Source: Firmicutes bacterium HGW-Firmicutes-14
GTDB taxonomy: Bacteria > Bacillota > Thermincolia > Thermincolales > UBA2595
DNA: 64,000 nucleotides
Reading direction: 5' to 3'
Assembly (NCBI GenBank): GCA_002840275.1
Contig: PHAB01000002.1
Span: 1 to 64,000 of the forward strand
Shown here: positions 27,234 through 35,998 of the stretch, piece after piece
How positions within the stretch are numbered: the stretch's first letter is position 1
Layout of the letters: each line of letters starts with the position of its first letter
Notes under the pieces: generated by a model
What the model saw: the letters and a program-made list of their open reading frames with translations, nothing else
What the model was told of the DNA's origin: nothing
Databases searched by the model: none
Translations under genes and position numbers: made by a program

Positions 27234-28502
27234 ATGAAGATAAAAACTACGAACCAAATAAGGACTATAACCTTTTTAAGTACATATCCGCCGCGGGTTT
27301 GCGGGTTGGCCACATTTACCGAGGATTTGGTGAACGAAATCGACAAAGCTCCTTTGTTCCGACCGACCGTTATTGCGGTGACAAATACAGAGGAATACGA
27401 AGACTCGCGGGTGGCAGCCAAACTCAGCCAGCACAACCGCGCCAGTTATTTCCAGACTGCCAGATGGGCAAACACTCATACCGACCTGCTGGTCATCGAG
27501 CATGAATATGGGATATTCGGCGGAGAATGCGGTGAATACATTATCGATTTAGCCAAGAATTTAACGATACCATTTATTATCACGACACATACAGTACTTA
27601 TGGACCCATCTCTAAAACAAAAGCTGGTTCTCTGGGAACTTGGACGACTTGCCTCAATGGTGGTGACGATGGCTCAAAGCGCAGTTCCGCTGTTGACCGG
27701 GACATATGGTATTGAGGCTGGCAAAATAGCGGTCATTCCCCACGGTGTGCCAAGTCTGCCCGTTAAGCCGCGGGAAGAAGCAAAAGTCAGTTATGGCTTA
27801 GCTGGCAAGCAGGTCATTAGTAGTTTTGGTCTCTTAAGTCCGGCTAAGGGGCTGGAATATGGAATTGAAGCTGTGGCCAAAGTTGTACCGGAATACGAAA
27901 ACCTGGTTTACCTTATTCTGGGCAAAACCCATCCATGCGTCAAAGAGCTAAATGGCGAAAGCTACAGGGAGAGCCTCGTTTCCTTAGCTAAAAACCTTGG
28001 GGTAAAGGATAATATCCGGTTTATCGACAAGTACCTGACTAAAGAAGAAGTAATAACCTATCTCAATTTGTCCGACATCTACATGACGCCGTACCTGTCC
28101 AAAGAGCAGGCGGTCAGCGGGACACTGGCGTATGCTGTGGGATGTGGGCGGGTCGTCGTATCGACTCCATACCGCTATGCTCAGGAATTGCTGGGAGACG
28201 GCCGGGGAATGCTTGCCGAATTCAGGGATTCCGAATCTCTGGCGTCATGCATCAGAGGTGTACTCGACAACCCCGCGAAAAAAAAGGAAATGGAAATGAA
28301 GACCCTGGCTGTCGGCCGGGAGATGACGTGGGCCAATGTCGCCGGTCGCTACGCCAGGCTGTTCACCGGCATTATGGAAACGCCCCAACCGAAGGGAATG
28401 CAATTATTAACCAACATCATGGAAAGACCCAAACCGCAAGGATTGCGAATCGGCACCAACATCATGGAAAGACCCAAGCCGAAGGGAGTACTGGTAGAAT
28501 AA
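27234..28502 (+). CDS. Glycosyltransferase family 4 with a C-terminal 15-residue repeat
   Basis: 422 residues from ATG 27234 after AAAGGAGGAAG. It is a GT-B-fold retaining glycosyltransferase: N-domain TYPPRVCGLATFTEDLV, EHEYGIFGGECGEYI, IPHGVPSLPV, then the C-domain with FGLLSPAKGLEYGIEA and the nucleotide-sugar region YMTPYLSKEQAVSGTLAYAV. The last 45 residues are three tandem 15-residue units of the form NIMERPKPxG, an unusual tail that may oligomerise or anchor the protein. The stop codon abuts the start of the next gene, so translation is coupled. The acceptor is unknown; its neighbours suggest a mannose-containing glycan. Confidence 0.9.
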   Translation: MKIKTTNQIRTITFLSTYPPRVCGLATFTEDLVNEIDKAPLFRPTVIAVTNTEEYEDSRVAAKLSQHNRASYFQTARWANTHTDLLVIEHEYGIFGGECGEYIIDLAKNLTIPFIITTHTVLMDPSLKQKLVLWELGRLASMVVTMAQSAVPLLTGTYGIEAGKIAVIPHGVPSLPVKPREEAKVSYGLAGKQVISSFGLLSPAKGLEYGIEAVAKVVPEYENLVYLILGKTHPCVKELNGESYRESLVSLAKNLGVKDNIRFIDKYLTKEEVITYLNLSDIYMTPYLSKEQAVSGTLAYAVGCGRVVVSTPYRYAQELLGDGRGMLAEFRDSESLASCIRGVLDNPAKKKEMEMKTLAVGREMTWANVAGRYARLFTGIMETPQPKGMQLLTNIMERPKPQGLRIGTNIMERPKPKGVLVE

Positions 28503-29546
28503 ATGGATCAATTTACAGAAACCTTTGATGATGCCCATATCTTCCGGATGACCGATGACACAGGCATGTTCCAACATGCCCGGTTTAGTATCCCCAACCT
28601 TACGGAGGGTTACTGCACTGATGACAACGCCCGGGCGCTGATTATGGCAGTGATGCTCTATGAGAAACTCCCAAAGCCTGCTTATCTCGCGCTGGTCTAT
28701 CGCTATCTGGGGTTTGTCTTATATGCTCAGGATGAAAGCGGCGGGTTCCGCAACTTTATGACGTATAACCGGCAGTTCACTGAAAGGGAGGGCTCAGAGG
28801 ATTGCTTCGGCCGCTGTCTGTGGGCTTTAGGGTATACTCTGGCCTCGTCAGTTATGCCCCGCGGAGTCAGAGAATCGTGTGCTGTTGCAGTCAGCTGTGC
28901 CCTGCCCAAGATTTCAACCCTGGAATGGTCTCGCGGCCAAGCTTATGCTCTGATTGGCCTTAGTTTTATCGAAGATCCAGAAGTTGATTACCTTATGTCT
29001 GGATTGGCAGATTCCCTCGTCGACCGGTTTGCCCGCTTAGGCGGGGATCAGAATTGGCGGTGGTTTGAGGAAAGCCTTACATATGCCAATGCCGTGTTGC
29101 CGTGGTCTTTGTTTGCGGCTTACCGCCGCCTGGAACAGGATAAATTGATTCTTGTGGCTCAGGAAAGTCTGGAGTTTCTTGACCAGGTTACGTTTCATGA
29201 CGGTTTTTTTCGGCCGGTGGGATGTAATGGATGGTTTGTGCGGGGTGGGGACAAGGCGAAGTATGACGAGCAGCCTATTGAGGCGTGTACGGCCACTTTG
29301 GCCCACTTGGCCGCTTATCAGGCTACCGGAGACTGCGAAATGCTGAAGCTGGCACGGCGGAGTTTCGCATGGTATTTAGGTGAGAACTCCCGGCGTGAAT
29401 CCCTGATAGACAGTGAGACCGGGGGATGCTCCGATGGCATCATGTCAGACGGCATCAACCGCAACCAAGGGGCTGAAAGCATCATCGGCTACAGTATTGC
29501 CGGTCTGGCTTTGGCGCAGCATGAAAGGATTGTGATTCTTCCATGA
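28503..29546 (+). CDS. Six-hairpin (alpha/alpha)6 glycosidase-like protein
   Basis: 347 residues; ATG 28503 directly follows the GT4 stop. Repeated helical hairpins with NLTEGYCTDDNARALIMAVML near 33 and RGQAYALIGLSF near 142, a late AGLALAQHE, and a Trp/Tyr-rich groove. Proteins of this type are found next to or fused with GT4 transferases in many bacteria and are usually annotated as glycosyltransferase-associated or hypothetical. Catalytic activity is not assignable. Its stop overlaps the next start as ATGA (29543-29546). Confidence 0.75.
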   Translation: MDQFTETFDDAHIFRMTDDTGMFQHARFSIPNLTEGYCTDDNARALIMAVMLYEKLPKPAYLALVYRYLGFVLYAQDESGGFRNFMTYNRQFTEREGSEDCFGRCLWALGYTLASSVMPRGVRESCAVAVSCALPKISTLEWSRGQAYALIGLSFIEDPEVDYLMSGLADSLVDRFARLGGDQNWRWFEESLTYANAVLPWSLFAAYRRLEQDKLILVAQESLEFLDQVTFHDGFFRPVGCNGWFVRGGDKAKYDEQPIEACTATLAHLAAYQATGDCEMLKLARRSFAWYLGENSRRESLIDSETGGCSDGIMSDGINRNQGAESIIGYSIAGLALAQHERIVILP

Positions 29547-29611
29547 AAGTTATTATCCTTGCGGGCGGCGGAGGCAGCCGCCTGTTCCCTCTTTCGCGGA
29601 CCAGGTTTCCT
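29543..29611 (+). pseudogene. Nucleotidyltransferase (mannose-1-phosphate guanylyltransferase-like), N-terminal remnant
   Basis: The ATG overlaps the previous stop (ATGA), as in a coupled operon. The first 23 codons read MKVIILAGGGGSRLFPLSR and TRFP, the classic sugar-nucleotidyltransferase signature. After that the frame runs into unrelated sequence and stops at 29731 inside the next gene. The rest of a gene of roughly 350-470 codons has been deleted. It probably supplied GDP-mannose or a similar donor to this cluster. Confidence 0.8.
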
Positions 29612-29672
29612 ATCTCGATTGATTATGCCGTGTGTTGGACAAGGTCAGCACATAGAAAAAGGGGGGCTTTGA

Positions 29673-31075
29673 TTGATAGAATTTGGTACCGACGGCTGGC
29701 GGGGGATTATCAGCGAAGATTACACCTTTAATAACGTCCGCCTGGTCTCCGAAGGCATTGCCAACTATATTAACGGTCGCGGCGAGGCGGGCAAGGGCAT
29801 CGCCGTTGGTTATGATGCGCGGTTTTTGTCAGCGGAGTATGCGGCCGACTGTGCAGCCGTGCTGGCCGGCCAAGGGATTAAGGTTTGGCTGGCCGACAGT
29901 ATCCTGACAACGCCGGCGCTGAGCTGGCAGGTAAGAGACCGCGCCGCTGCCGGTGGGGTGATGATTACTGCCAGCCATAATCCGGCTGCATATAACGGAC
30001 TCAAATTCAAGGCCGCTTACGGTGGCTCAGCTTCACCGGAAATCATGGCGGAGATTGCCAACTGTGTCCGGCCTTTGGAAGACAGTGGACGCACGTTCCC
30101 GAAAGTAACCCTGCCGTCAGTGGTTGAATATTTTGCGCCCCAAACGGCATATCTGGAACACGTCAAAGCTATGCTGGATCCCAAAACATTGACCGGCTTC
30201 AAAGGGAAAATCATATTTGATGTGATGCACGGTGCGGCGATGGGCTGCCCGGGTGAATTGGCGAAAGCCTTTGGACTGGATATGATTGAACTGCATAGTG
30301 AGTTCAATCCCTCCTTTGGCGGGGTAAACCCTGAACCGATTGAGAAGAACCTGGCCGCCCTAAGACAGACGATGAAGGAACACAAGGCATACATCGGCCT
30401 GGCGACCGATGGCGACGGTGACCGCATAGGCGCTATGGATGCCGGCGGTCGTTTCATCAACCCCCACCAGATTATGGCTCTCCTGATAAAATATTTTGTG
30501 GAGAAGCGTGGATGGAACGGTGATATTGCGCTGACGATAACAGTATCGGAACTGGTGAAGCGAGTGGCGCAGAAGTACGGCCTGAACCTTTACGAAACGC
30601 CGGTTGGCTTTAAGTACATTACCACACTGATGCTGAATGAGGATATTTTGCTCGGCGGTGAGGAGTCAGGCGGCATTGGTATGAAAAATTATATCCCCGA
30701 ACGGGATGGCGTGATGCTGGGATATTTTTTGATTGAGATGGTAGCAGCTTATGGCAAAACACTGGGGCAGTTGATTGACGAGATGATGGGGGAACTGGGC
30801 CGGTTCTATTATGAGCGGGAAGATATACACCTGGAAATGGAAAAAAGGAACGCCTCATGGAGGCGCTTGCCGGGAACCCGCCTAAGGAGTTTGACGGGCT
30901 GAAGTTTTTGTCAAGCAATTTGCTGGATGGATGCAAGCTGTACCTGCCGGACGGCTGGGTGATGTTCCGCGCTTCCGGTACGGAGCCTATCGTGCGTATT
31001 TATGCCGAGGCCAATGACCCCAATCGTCTGCAAGAAATCCTAAATAAAGCCGTACGCTATGCGAACAACGCGTAA
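29673..31075 (+). pseudogene. Phosphoglucomutase/phosphomannomutase with a -1 frameshift
   Basis: Alpha-D-phosphohexomutase that interconverts hexose 1- and 6-phosphates. Starts at TTG 29673 (MIEFGTDGWRG) after GGGGGG. Catalytic phosphoserine loop ITASHNPAAYNGLKFK near 95, metal loop TDGDGDRIGAMD near 245, and sugar loop GGEESGGIGM near 330. The frame breaks at an A6 tract (30841-30846) and runs to a stop at 30902. The C-terminal phosphate-binding domain (FRASGTEPIVRIYAEA) continues in the -1 frame to 31075. One extra A would restore about 467 residues. Sequencing error, decay or recoding cannot be told apart here. Confidence 0.85.
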
Positions 31076-31111
31076 GCTCTTGTCAACCAGGGCGCCTGCC
31101 CGTTTCAAAGG

Positions 31112-31552
31112 CTAAACAATCTTAACCATTTTCTTAAACCTGATACCATACTTTATAAAAAGATCATGATCCAGCCAACCCGATTCATCTTGAAAACCTA
31201 GCTTTTCCCAGAATGCAATAGCAGTATTTCTGCCATAAACCTCAATTTTCCTCACTCCATGAGCCTTCACATAGTCCAAAACCATTTTACACAAAGTCCT
31301 GCCAATACCGGAACGATGTAACTCCTGGTGGACAGCAGCATGCCTGATTTCTGCTTCTTTGCCCCGGTTGATAAGCACAAACGCTGCAATGACGCGATCT
31401 TCTTGTACTGCAACAAAGACCATTTCTTCCCCGATAATCTCGAACTTATTTCTGGTATCCCGGGGAAGACCAAAAGGTTGCCATAAAACCTGGTATAGCA
31501 ATTCATCAGCCTGTTTGAGAATTCCTTTATTTGATGTAATGCAAAATTCCAT
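31112..31552 (-). CDS. GNAT-family N-acetyltransferase
   Basis: 146 residues on the minus strand. It has the acetyl-CoA-binding motif A region IRHAAVHQELHRSGIGRTLCKMVLDYV (R/Q-x-x-G-x-G/A type, with RSGIG as the pyrophosphate loop) and the motif B region YGRNTAIAFWEKLGFQ. The substrate cannot be predicted. It is convergent with the sugar cluster and divergent from the membrane-protein gene at 31658. Confidence 0.88.
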   Translation of the reverse strand: MEFCITSNKGILKQADELLYQVLWQPFGLPRDTRNKFEIIGEEMVFVAVQEDRVIAAFVLINRGKEAEIRHAAVHQELHRSGIGRTLCKMVLDYVKAHGVRKIEVYGRNTAIAFWEKLGFQDESGWLDHDLFIKYGIRFKKMVKIV

Positions 31553-31657
31553 TCATACCCTCTCCGCATTTTAAGAATATAACTCCACGATTTTTCCAGT
31601 GATAATAAGACCTAAATCAGGAAAAATACTAATAAATAAACTATTGGGGTGATATAG

Positions 31658-32239
31658 ATGTTTAAAATTAAAGACAGGGTCACATTAGGAATCGTAGCTG
31701 GTTTAGCAGGAAATCTGGTAAAAACTGTAATCGATGAACTATCTGTCAAAAAGAAGATCTCTCAACAGTCTTTCCGTGGCACTGCAGCGGGAGTTTGGGT
31801 CAAAAACAAAAATGAAGCGACAAACATTAAAGGTCAGGTTCTTGGAGGCTTATTAGATTTTGGAATGGGTTCTTTAGGAGGAATCGGAACAGTATTTATG
31901 CTATCAAAAACCGGTCGAGACAGCTTGATAACTAAGGGACTACTTTCCGGAATAGCAATGGGTTCTTTCATTACCTTTGCTCTTGGAGCCCTGCCCCAAA
32001 ATACTGTAAGGCCTAAAGACGCTGCCAGTAACCTGTCGTACATGGTTAGTCACGCCGCATACGGTATAGTTACAACTTTTGTTGCTGCCAAACTTGGCGA
32101 TTCATCGTTATATGACATAAAACCTGTAAACAATTACCTTCAACCAACCGAATCTACTTCTGAACAGATAAAAACTAAAGCAAAATCAATACGCATAATC
32201 CCAAACCATCACTACAGCAAAAGAGGCTCTAAATATTAA
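31658..32239 (+). CDS. Conserved membrane protein of unknown function
   Basis: 193 residues from ATG 31658 after TTGGGGTGAT. Three to four hydrophobic Gly/Ala-rich helices (about 10-28, 66-86, 96-115, 130-150) and a hydrophilic basic C-terminus. It resembles small uncharacterised membrane proteins seen in spore-forming Clostridia, with the feature GLAGNLVKTVIDE near the N-terminus. No catalytic motif and no family name recognised. AT-rich. Confidence 0.6.
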   Translation: MFKIKDRVTLGIVAGLAGNLVKTVIDELSVKKKISQQSFRGTAAGVWVKNKNEATNIKGQVLGGLLDFGMGSLGGIGTVFMLSKTGRDSLITKGLLSGIAMGSFITFALGALPQNTVRPKDAASNLSYMVSHAAYGIVTTFVAAKLGDSSLYDIKPVNNYLQPTESTSEQIKTKAKSIRIIPNHHYSKRGSKY

Positions 32240-32316
32240 TAAACTAGCGTTGTCAGATGATGTGGGCCGGTTTGTTAACTTTCATAGGGCCGGTTATGCA
32301 GCTTTTTATGAGCGCC

Positions 32317-32940
32317 TCATTTCCTTGCCTGAATTCTCCACCCAATATTACCAAACAATAAATACAGCCAGTGGGGAAATATGAATTTTTCCATCAAATT
32401 TACAGCTTCCTCCTGTATCGGATTTGCATTTACAAGGGCAGCAACCGTTAAATCCAGTGATCTAATGACATTCTTGGCCCTGCCTCCCAGTTTTGCCAGA
32501 GGCTGTCCATTTATTGAACCACCTCCGCCCAGCGCCAGTCCACCAACCCATGCAAACCCGGCATCTCTTGCAAAATACCTGTAAATGCTTAAAGCCGTAT
32601 GATTTTGGTGTGCTTCAGGAATGCCGCAGTTGCAAATAGCGAGCATTGACTGATTCTTAACCTGCTTTTTTCCCCGCCTGCTGCCGGCAATTATCTCCAT
32701 AGCCCTGACTACCATTGCCGGAGTACTGTCTACATGCAGCGGGCTTGAGATAATTAGAATATCACACGTATTAACAGCATTGATTAATTCCTCGCTTCCA
32801 TTATCAGACGCGAGCAATTTGTATATGTTTATTTTGCTTGTCTGAAAACCATTCTTCTGTAATCCTTCCAGAAGATAATCCCCCAATACCTCTTAGCGCT
32901 AGCATAGGTGGTGGGAGTACGTCACTAATAGAACTTTCAT
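32317..32940 (-). pseudogene. Flavodoxin-fold NAD(P)H:FMN oxidoreductase with two in-frame stops
   Basis: A minus-strand ATG (32938-32940) preceded by GGAAGG begins MKVLLVTYSHHLC, a typical flavodoxin-fold first strand. TAG and TAA then fall in the same frame within the FMN phosphate loop before LGDYLLEGLQKNGF. The remaining 189 codons are open (DILIISSPLHVDSTPAMVVRAME, then GGLALGGGGSINGQPL). Loop length is normal, so point mutations rather than a deletion broke the gene. Translation could restart at TTG 32886, but that product would lack the FMN loop. Confidence 0.75.
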
Positions 32941-33039
32941 AATCAACCTTCCTTCATGTCAAAAATTCGCAGTCCTAATTCCTTATTGAAAATCTATGTT
33001 CTTCATTCGTTATAATAGTACAAATTTCCTTCAATTGTC

Positions 33040-33100
33040 ATATGCACGTATGTTATATGCACGTGTGCCACATTCATGTGTGCTATATGCATGTGCTGCC
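33040..33100. repeat. Four imperfect 15-16-bp tandem repeats
   Basis: Units such as ATATGCACGTGTGCC and ATATGCATGTGCTGCC follow one another in the leader upstream of the YggT gene. Each contains a TGCAYGTGTG-like core. They could be protein-binding sites or simple tandem repeats; too short and degenerate for CRISPR. Confidence 0.6.
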
Positions 33101-33196
33101 TTGAACCCTATTACATTAAATTGAACCTTCCAGTACATGATATTAGTATCAAATCACTGCTAATTCTGCATAAAAAATTGACACGGAGGGAATCAC

Positions 33197-33529
33197 ATGG
33201 AACACTTGAATTTTAATAAAAATGATAATGGAAATCTAAAGGCCAGGCAAATGGTCTATTATATCCTGGGTATTTTAGAAGTTTTATTTGCCTTTCGCCT
33301 GGTGTTCAAACTTTTAGGGGCCAACCCCGCAAGCGGGTTTGTATCTTTTATCTATTCACTGACCCAAATATTTCTGTCCCCATTTGCCAGCATTTTTCGG
33401 TCTTCTGTCACAAAAGGAAATGTAACTACAGCGGTATTTGAACCATCTACCGTTATTGGCATGATCGTGTATGCCATTCTTGCCTGGGGGATTGCCAGGT
33501 TAATAGAGATTAACACGGCCAGGAGTTAA
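33197..33529 (+). CDS. YggT-family membrane protein
   Basis: 110 residues from ATG 33197 after ACGGAGGG. Two TM segments (about 18-40 and 82-103) flank the conserved LLGANPASGFVSFIYSLTQIFLSPFASIF, the mark of YggT proteins. Family members are linked to membrane organisation and osmotic tolerance, but the mechanism is unclear. This copy stands alone, unlike the usual sepF/divIVA-linked one. A repeat-rich leader lies upstream and a bidirectional terminator downstream. Confidence 0.85.
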   Translation: MEHLNFNKNDNGNLKARQMVYYILGILEVLFAFRLVFKLLGANPASGFVSFIYSLTQIFLSPFASIFRSSVTKGNVTTAVFEPSTVIGMIVYAILAWGIARLIEINTARS

Positions 33530-33551
33530 CTGGGAAGGTTGAGCAGATTCC

Positions 33552-33600
33552 AAAAAAACAACAATACACACTAATTTTGAGTGCGTATTGTTGTTTTTTT
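33552..33600. terminator. Bidirectional terminator between the YggT and PPOX genes
   Basis: A 20-bp stem (33552-33571 with 33581-33600, one mismatch), A-rich on one side and T-rich on the other, between two convergent genes. Confidence 0.88.
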
Positions 33601-33659
33601 AGGGAAATTACTTCGATGGAGTTTTACTCCATCTGCGATTAGCCTTTGAATAAACTAAA

Positions 33660-34046
33660 TTACCTGCCGGCAGGGGCGGGATAAATTTCGGTAATTCTTG
33701 TCTTGACTACATATGCAGGTTTGGGCAGATTCATATTCAACCCTTCTACTGCGGCACAAACTTTGTTATAGAGCTCACCCTGGTCCAAAAGTTCAGCTTC
33801 ACCTTTAAACTGGTAGCCAACCATTTTCTTGTGGTCTGCCACAACTATGCATATCTTATTATTTTCCTGTAAGTTCTTTCTTGTTTTAGCAGAGAAGATA
33901 TCTGCAAAAACCAGGTGTTCATCATCCAAAATCTGAAGAGAACCTTTGAATGAAGCATTTGGCATACCGTTCTTATCAGCGGTGGCGGCAACACATAATT
34001 TGATTTTCTCAATAAACTCTTTCATATCATCCGTTAACTTAGCCAA
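33660..34046 (-). CDS. Pyridoxamine 5'-phosphate oxidase-like FMN-binding protein
   Basis: 128 residues, starting at TTG 34046 after AAAGGAGGTGAT. FMN-binding split-barrel fold: CVAATADKNGMPNASF near 18, LVFADIFSAKTRKNLQEN near 45, then KICIVVADHKKMVGYQFKGEAELL. The family binds FMN or other cofactors and reduces diverse small molecules; this one is too short for true PdxH. It may be involved in redox housekeeping. Next to a Crp/Fnr regulator in the same orientation. Confidence 0.88.
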   Translation of the reverse strand: MAKLTDDMKEFIEKIKLCVAATADKNGMPNASFKGSLQILDDEHLVFADIFSAKTRKNLQENNKICIVVADHKKMVGYQFKGEAELLDQGELYNKVCAAVEGLNMNLPKPAYVVKTRITEIYPAPAGR

Positions 34047-34143
34047 GTTATCACCTCCTTTAGACTATTTTAATCCTCAATCTATCGAATTTCTGTAAAT
34101 AAGTTTACATTTTTGAGATTTATAATGATTTATTATGGAGAAA

Positions 34144-34833
34144 TTACCCGAGTATACCGGAGTTTTTCACACAAAAATCGGTTTTTAGCATATAATACCT
34201 TCCATGCCTGCTTAGAATTCCGGCAGACCTGAATTCCTTTAAAACCTGCGCAACCTTGACCCGTGAAGCCCCAATCATATTGGCCATATCCTGCTGGGTT
34301 ATATTTAGTTCAATAATTACCATATCAGATATTGTCTTACCATATTCATTAGCAAACCTAATCAGCAGCCTTAGCAGTTTCTCCCTGACAGACCCTGCCG
34401 AAGATTCACTTACCTGCTGCATAGTTGTGTTCAATTTCCAGGCCAAATGATTTATAATTTTGATGGCAAAATCCGGATTCTGCTGAATAATCATTTCCAG
34501 GCCCTGCCGGTTAAAGCCGCACAACTTTGCATCTTCTAACGCAACGGCACTGAATTGCAGCTCGCTTTCCTGAAACAACGCTGATTCCCCCAATACTTGC
34601 CCTGAGCCTACAATACTAATAATTATTTCTCTTCCATCCTCGTTATTTTGAATGAGTTTTAATTTCCCCGATTTAATTAAATATATCGTTGGGTCATACT
34701 CCCCCTGACGGAACAGAAAATCCCCTTTGGCTACCGATTTATTAATTTTTCCCGGGCAAATGGTGTTAAACTCAGCTTCACTTAGACCTTGAAACAAGGG
34801 TAATTCCCTTAGACACAACAGCTTCTCTTTCAT
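34144..34833 (-). CDS. Crp/Fnr-family transcriptional regulator
   Basis: 229 residues. N-terminal cyclic-nucleotide-binding-like beta-roll (GDFLFRQGEYDPTIYLIKSGK, GQVLGESALFQ), a long dimer helix, and a C-terminal HTH_Crp (ITQQDMANMIGASRVKVAQVLKEF, about 178-201). There is no N-terminal cysteine cluster, so it is not an Fnr-type oxygen sensor; the effector is unknown. It could regulate the PPOX gene lying 97 nt downstream. Confidence 0.92.
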   Translation of the reverse strand: MKEKLLCLRELPLFQGLSEAEFNTICPGKINKSVAKGDFLFRQGEYDPTIYLIKSGKLKLIQNNEDGREIIISIVGSGQVLGESALFQESELQFSAVALEDAKLCGFNRQGLEMIIQQNPDFAIKIINHLAWKLNTTMQQVSESSAGSVREKLLRLLIRFANEYGKTISDMVIIELNITQQDMANMIGASRVKVAQVLKEFRSAGILSRHGRYYMLKTDFCVKNSGILG

Positions 34834-35100
34834 TAAAATTCACCCTTTATAATTTCAATCTGTTGCGTATGTTTATTCCACACGAGGGAATTAACATCCT
34901 TTTTAATAGAACCGGTTTCAACCTGTTGAGGTGAGTGTGTTTGGCAGGATAAATGTTAACGAAACCGAAAAAACTTAGCAGATGATATCTGTTGACATTT
35001 TCACCACAAGGTGTTAAATTATATATTAAACAGTGTTCAGTATAAAAACAGTGATAAACCATAAAACATTGTTTAATAATACTTGGGTGGTGCTTATGTC

Positions 35101-35946
35101 ATGAAATATATCTTATGGTTGTTAATCATTGTCTTAGCGGCAGCAGTCATCGCAACAATCACAGCCAGATATCTGTTTGAAAGAAAAGTGCAGGCAGAAG
35201 TGAAGGAGCTTTTTAAGGATGTCAATGCCGGGAGAAATGAAGCAGTTACCAGGGAAGACCTGTCAGGTCTGCCGGATGTTGTACAAAAGTGGCTGGGGAA
35301 CTCCCGAATAATTGGTAAAGAGGAGATTATTACTGTAAGACTAAAACAAAAAGGGTCAATGAGGATCAAACCGGAGCAATCATGGATACCCTTTGAAGCT
35401 GAACAATATTTTAATGCCGAAAGCCCGGGCTTCATCTGGTCTGCCGATGTCAAGGCCGCCCCATTCATACATATTGCCGGGAGAGACAGGTATTATAACG
35501 GTAAGGGTAATATGCTGATAAAAATTATGTCATTGATCAAAGTAGCTGATGCAGCGGGAATGGAGATCGATCAGGGGGCCTTACTGAGATACCTGGCGGA
35601 AATCATTTGGTTCCCAACAGCTGCCCTGAATGACTATATCAAATGGGAGGGCATGGATGATACGTCAGCAAAGGCAACTATGACCTGTCAGGGGGTTACC
35701 GCCTCGGGAATTTTTGTTTTTGACCAACAGGGAAATCCCGTTAGTTTTTCCGCCAAAAGGTATTGGGAACAGGAAGGTAAATACAATCTGTATGATTGGT
35801 ATGTGCAATTCAGTGGTTACAATGAATTCCACGGGATTGTCATCCCCGTCAGGGGAGAAGTGACCTGGAAGCTGCCCGAAGGTGATTTCAATTGGTTCCA
35901 ATTTGAGGTTACTGAAGTGGAATACAACAAGCCTGACGTTTATTAA
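35101..35946 (+). CDS. DUF6544-type membrane-anchored protein
   Basis: 281 residues from ATG 35101 (TTG 35083 possible). One N-terminal TM helix (YILWLLIIVLAAAVIATITA) is followed by a soluble domain with LPDVVQKWLGNSRIIGKEEI, VRLKQKGSMRIKPEQSWIPF, LLRYLAEIIWFPTAAL and RYWEQEGKYNLYDW. These match the DUF6544 family, whose function is unknown. A TetR regulator follows 52 nt downstream and probably belongs to the same unit. Confidence 0.78.
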   Translation: MKYILWLLIIVLAAAVIATITARYLFERKVQAEVKELFKDVNAGRNEAVTREDLSGLPDVVQKWLGNSRIIGKEEIITVRLKQKGSMRIKPEQSWIPFEAEQYFNAESPGFIWSADVKAAPFIHIAGRDRYYNGKGNMLIKIMSLIKVADAAGMEIDQGALLRYLAEIIWFPTAALNDYIKWEGMDDTSAKATMTCQGVTASGIFVFDQQGNPVSFSAKRYWEQEGKYNLYDWYVQFSGYNEFHGIVIPVRGEVTWKLPEGDFNWFQFEVTEVEYNKPDVY

Positions 35947-35998
35947 TTTTGAACATAATGAGCCTCAAGTTTACCAATGCTGACAGGGAGCTGATTAA

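Noticed and set aside
32850-32940. Selenocysteine or pyrrolysine recoding of the in-frame stops
   Set aside because: The stops are TAG and TAA, not TGA. Two different stops within three codons in a cofactor loop are better explained by mutation, and no recoding genes are seen.
33040-33100. CRISPR array
   Set aside because: Units are 15-16 bp, contiguous with no spacers, and degenerate. No cas genes in the window.
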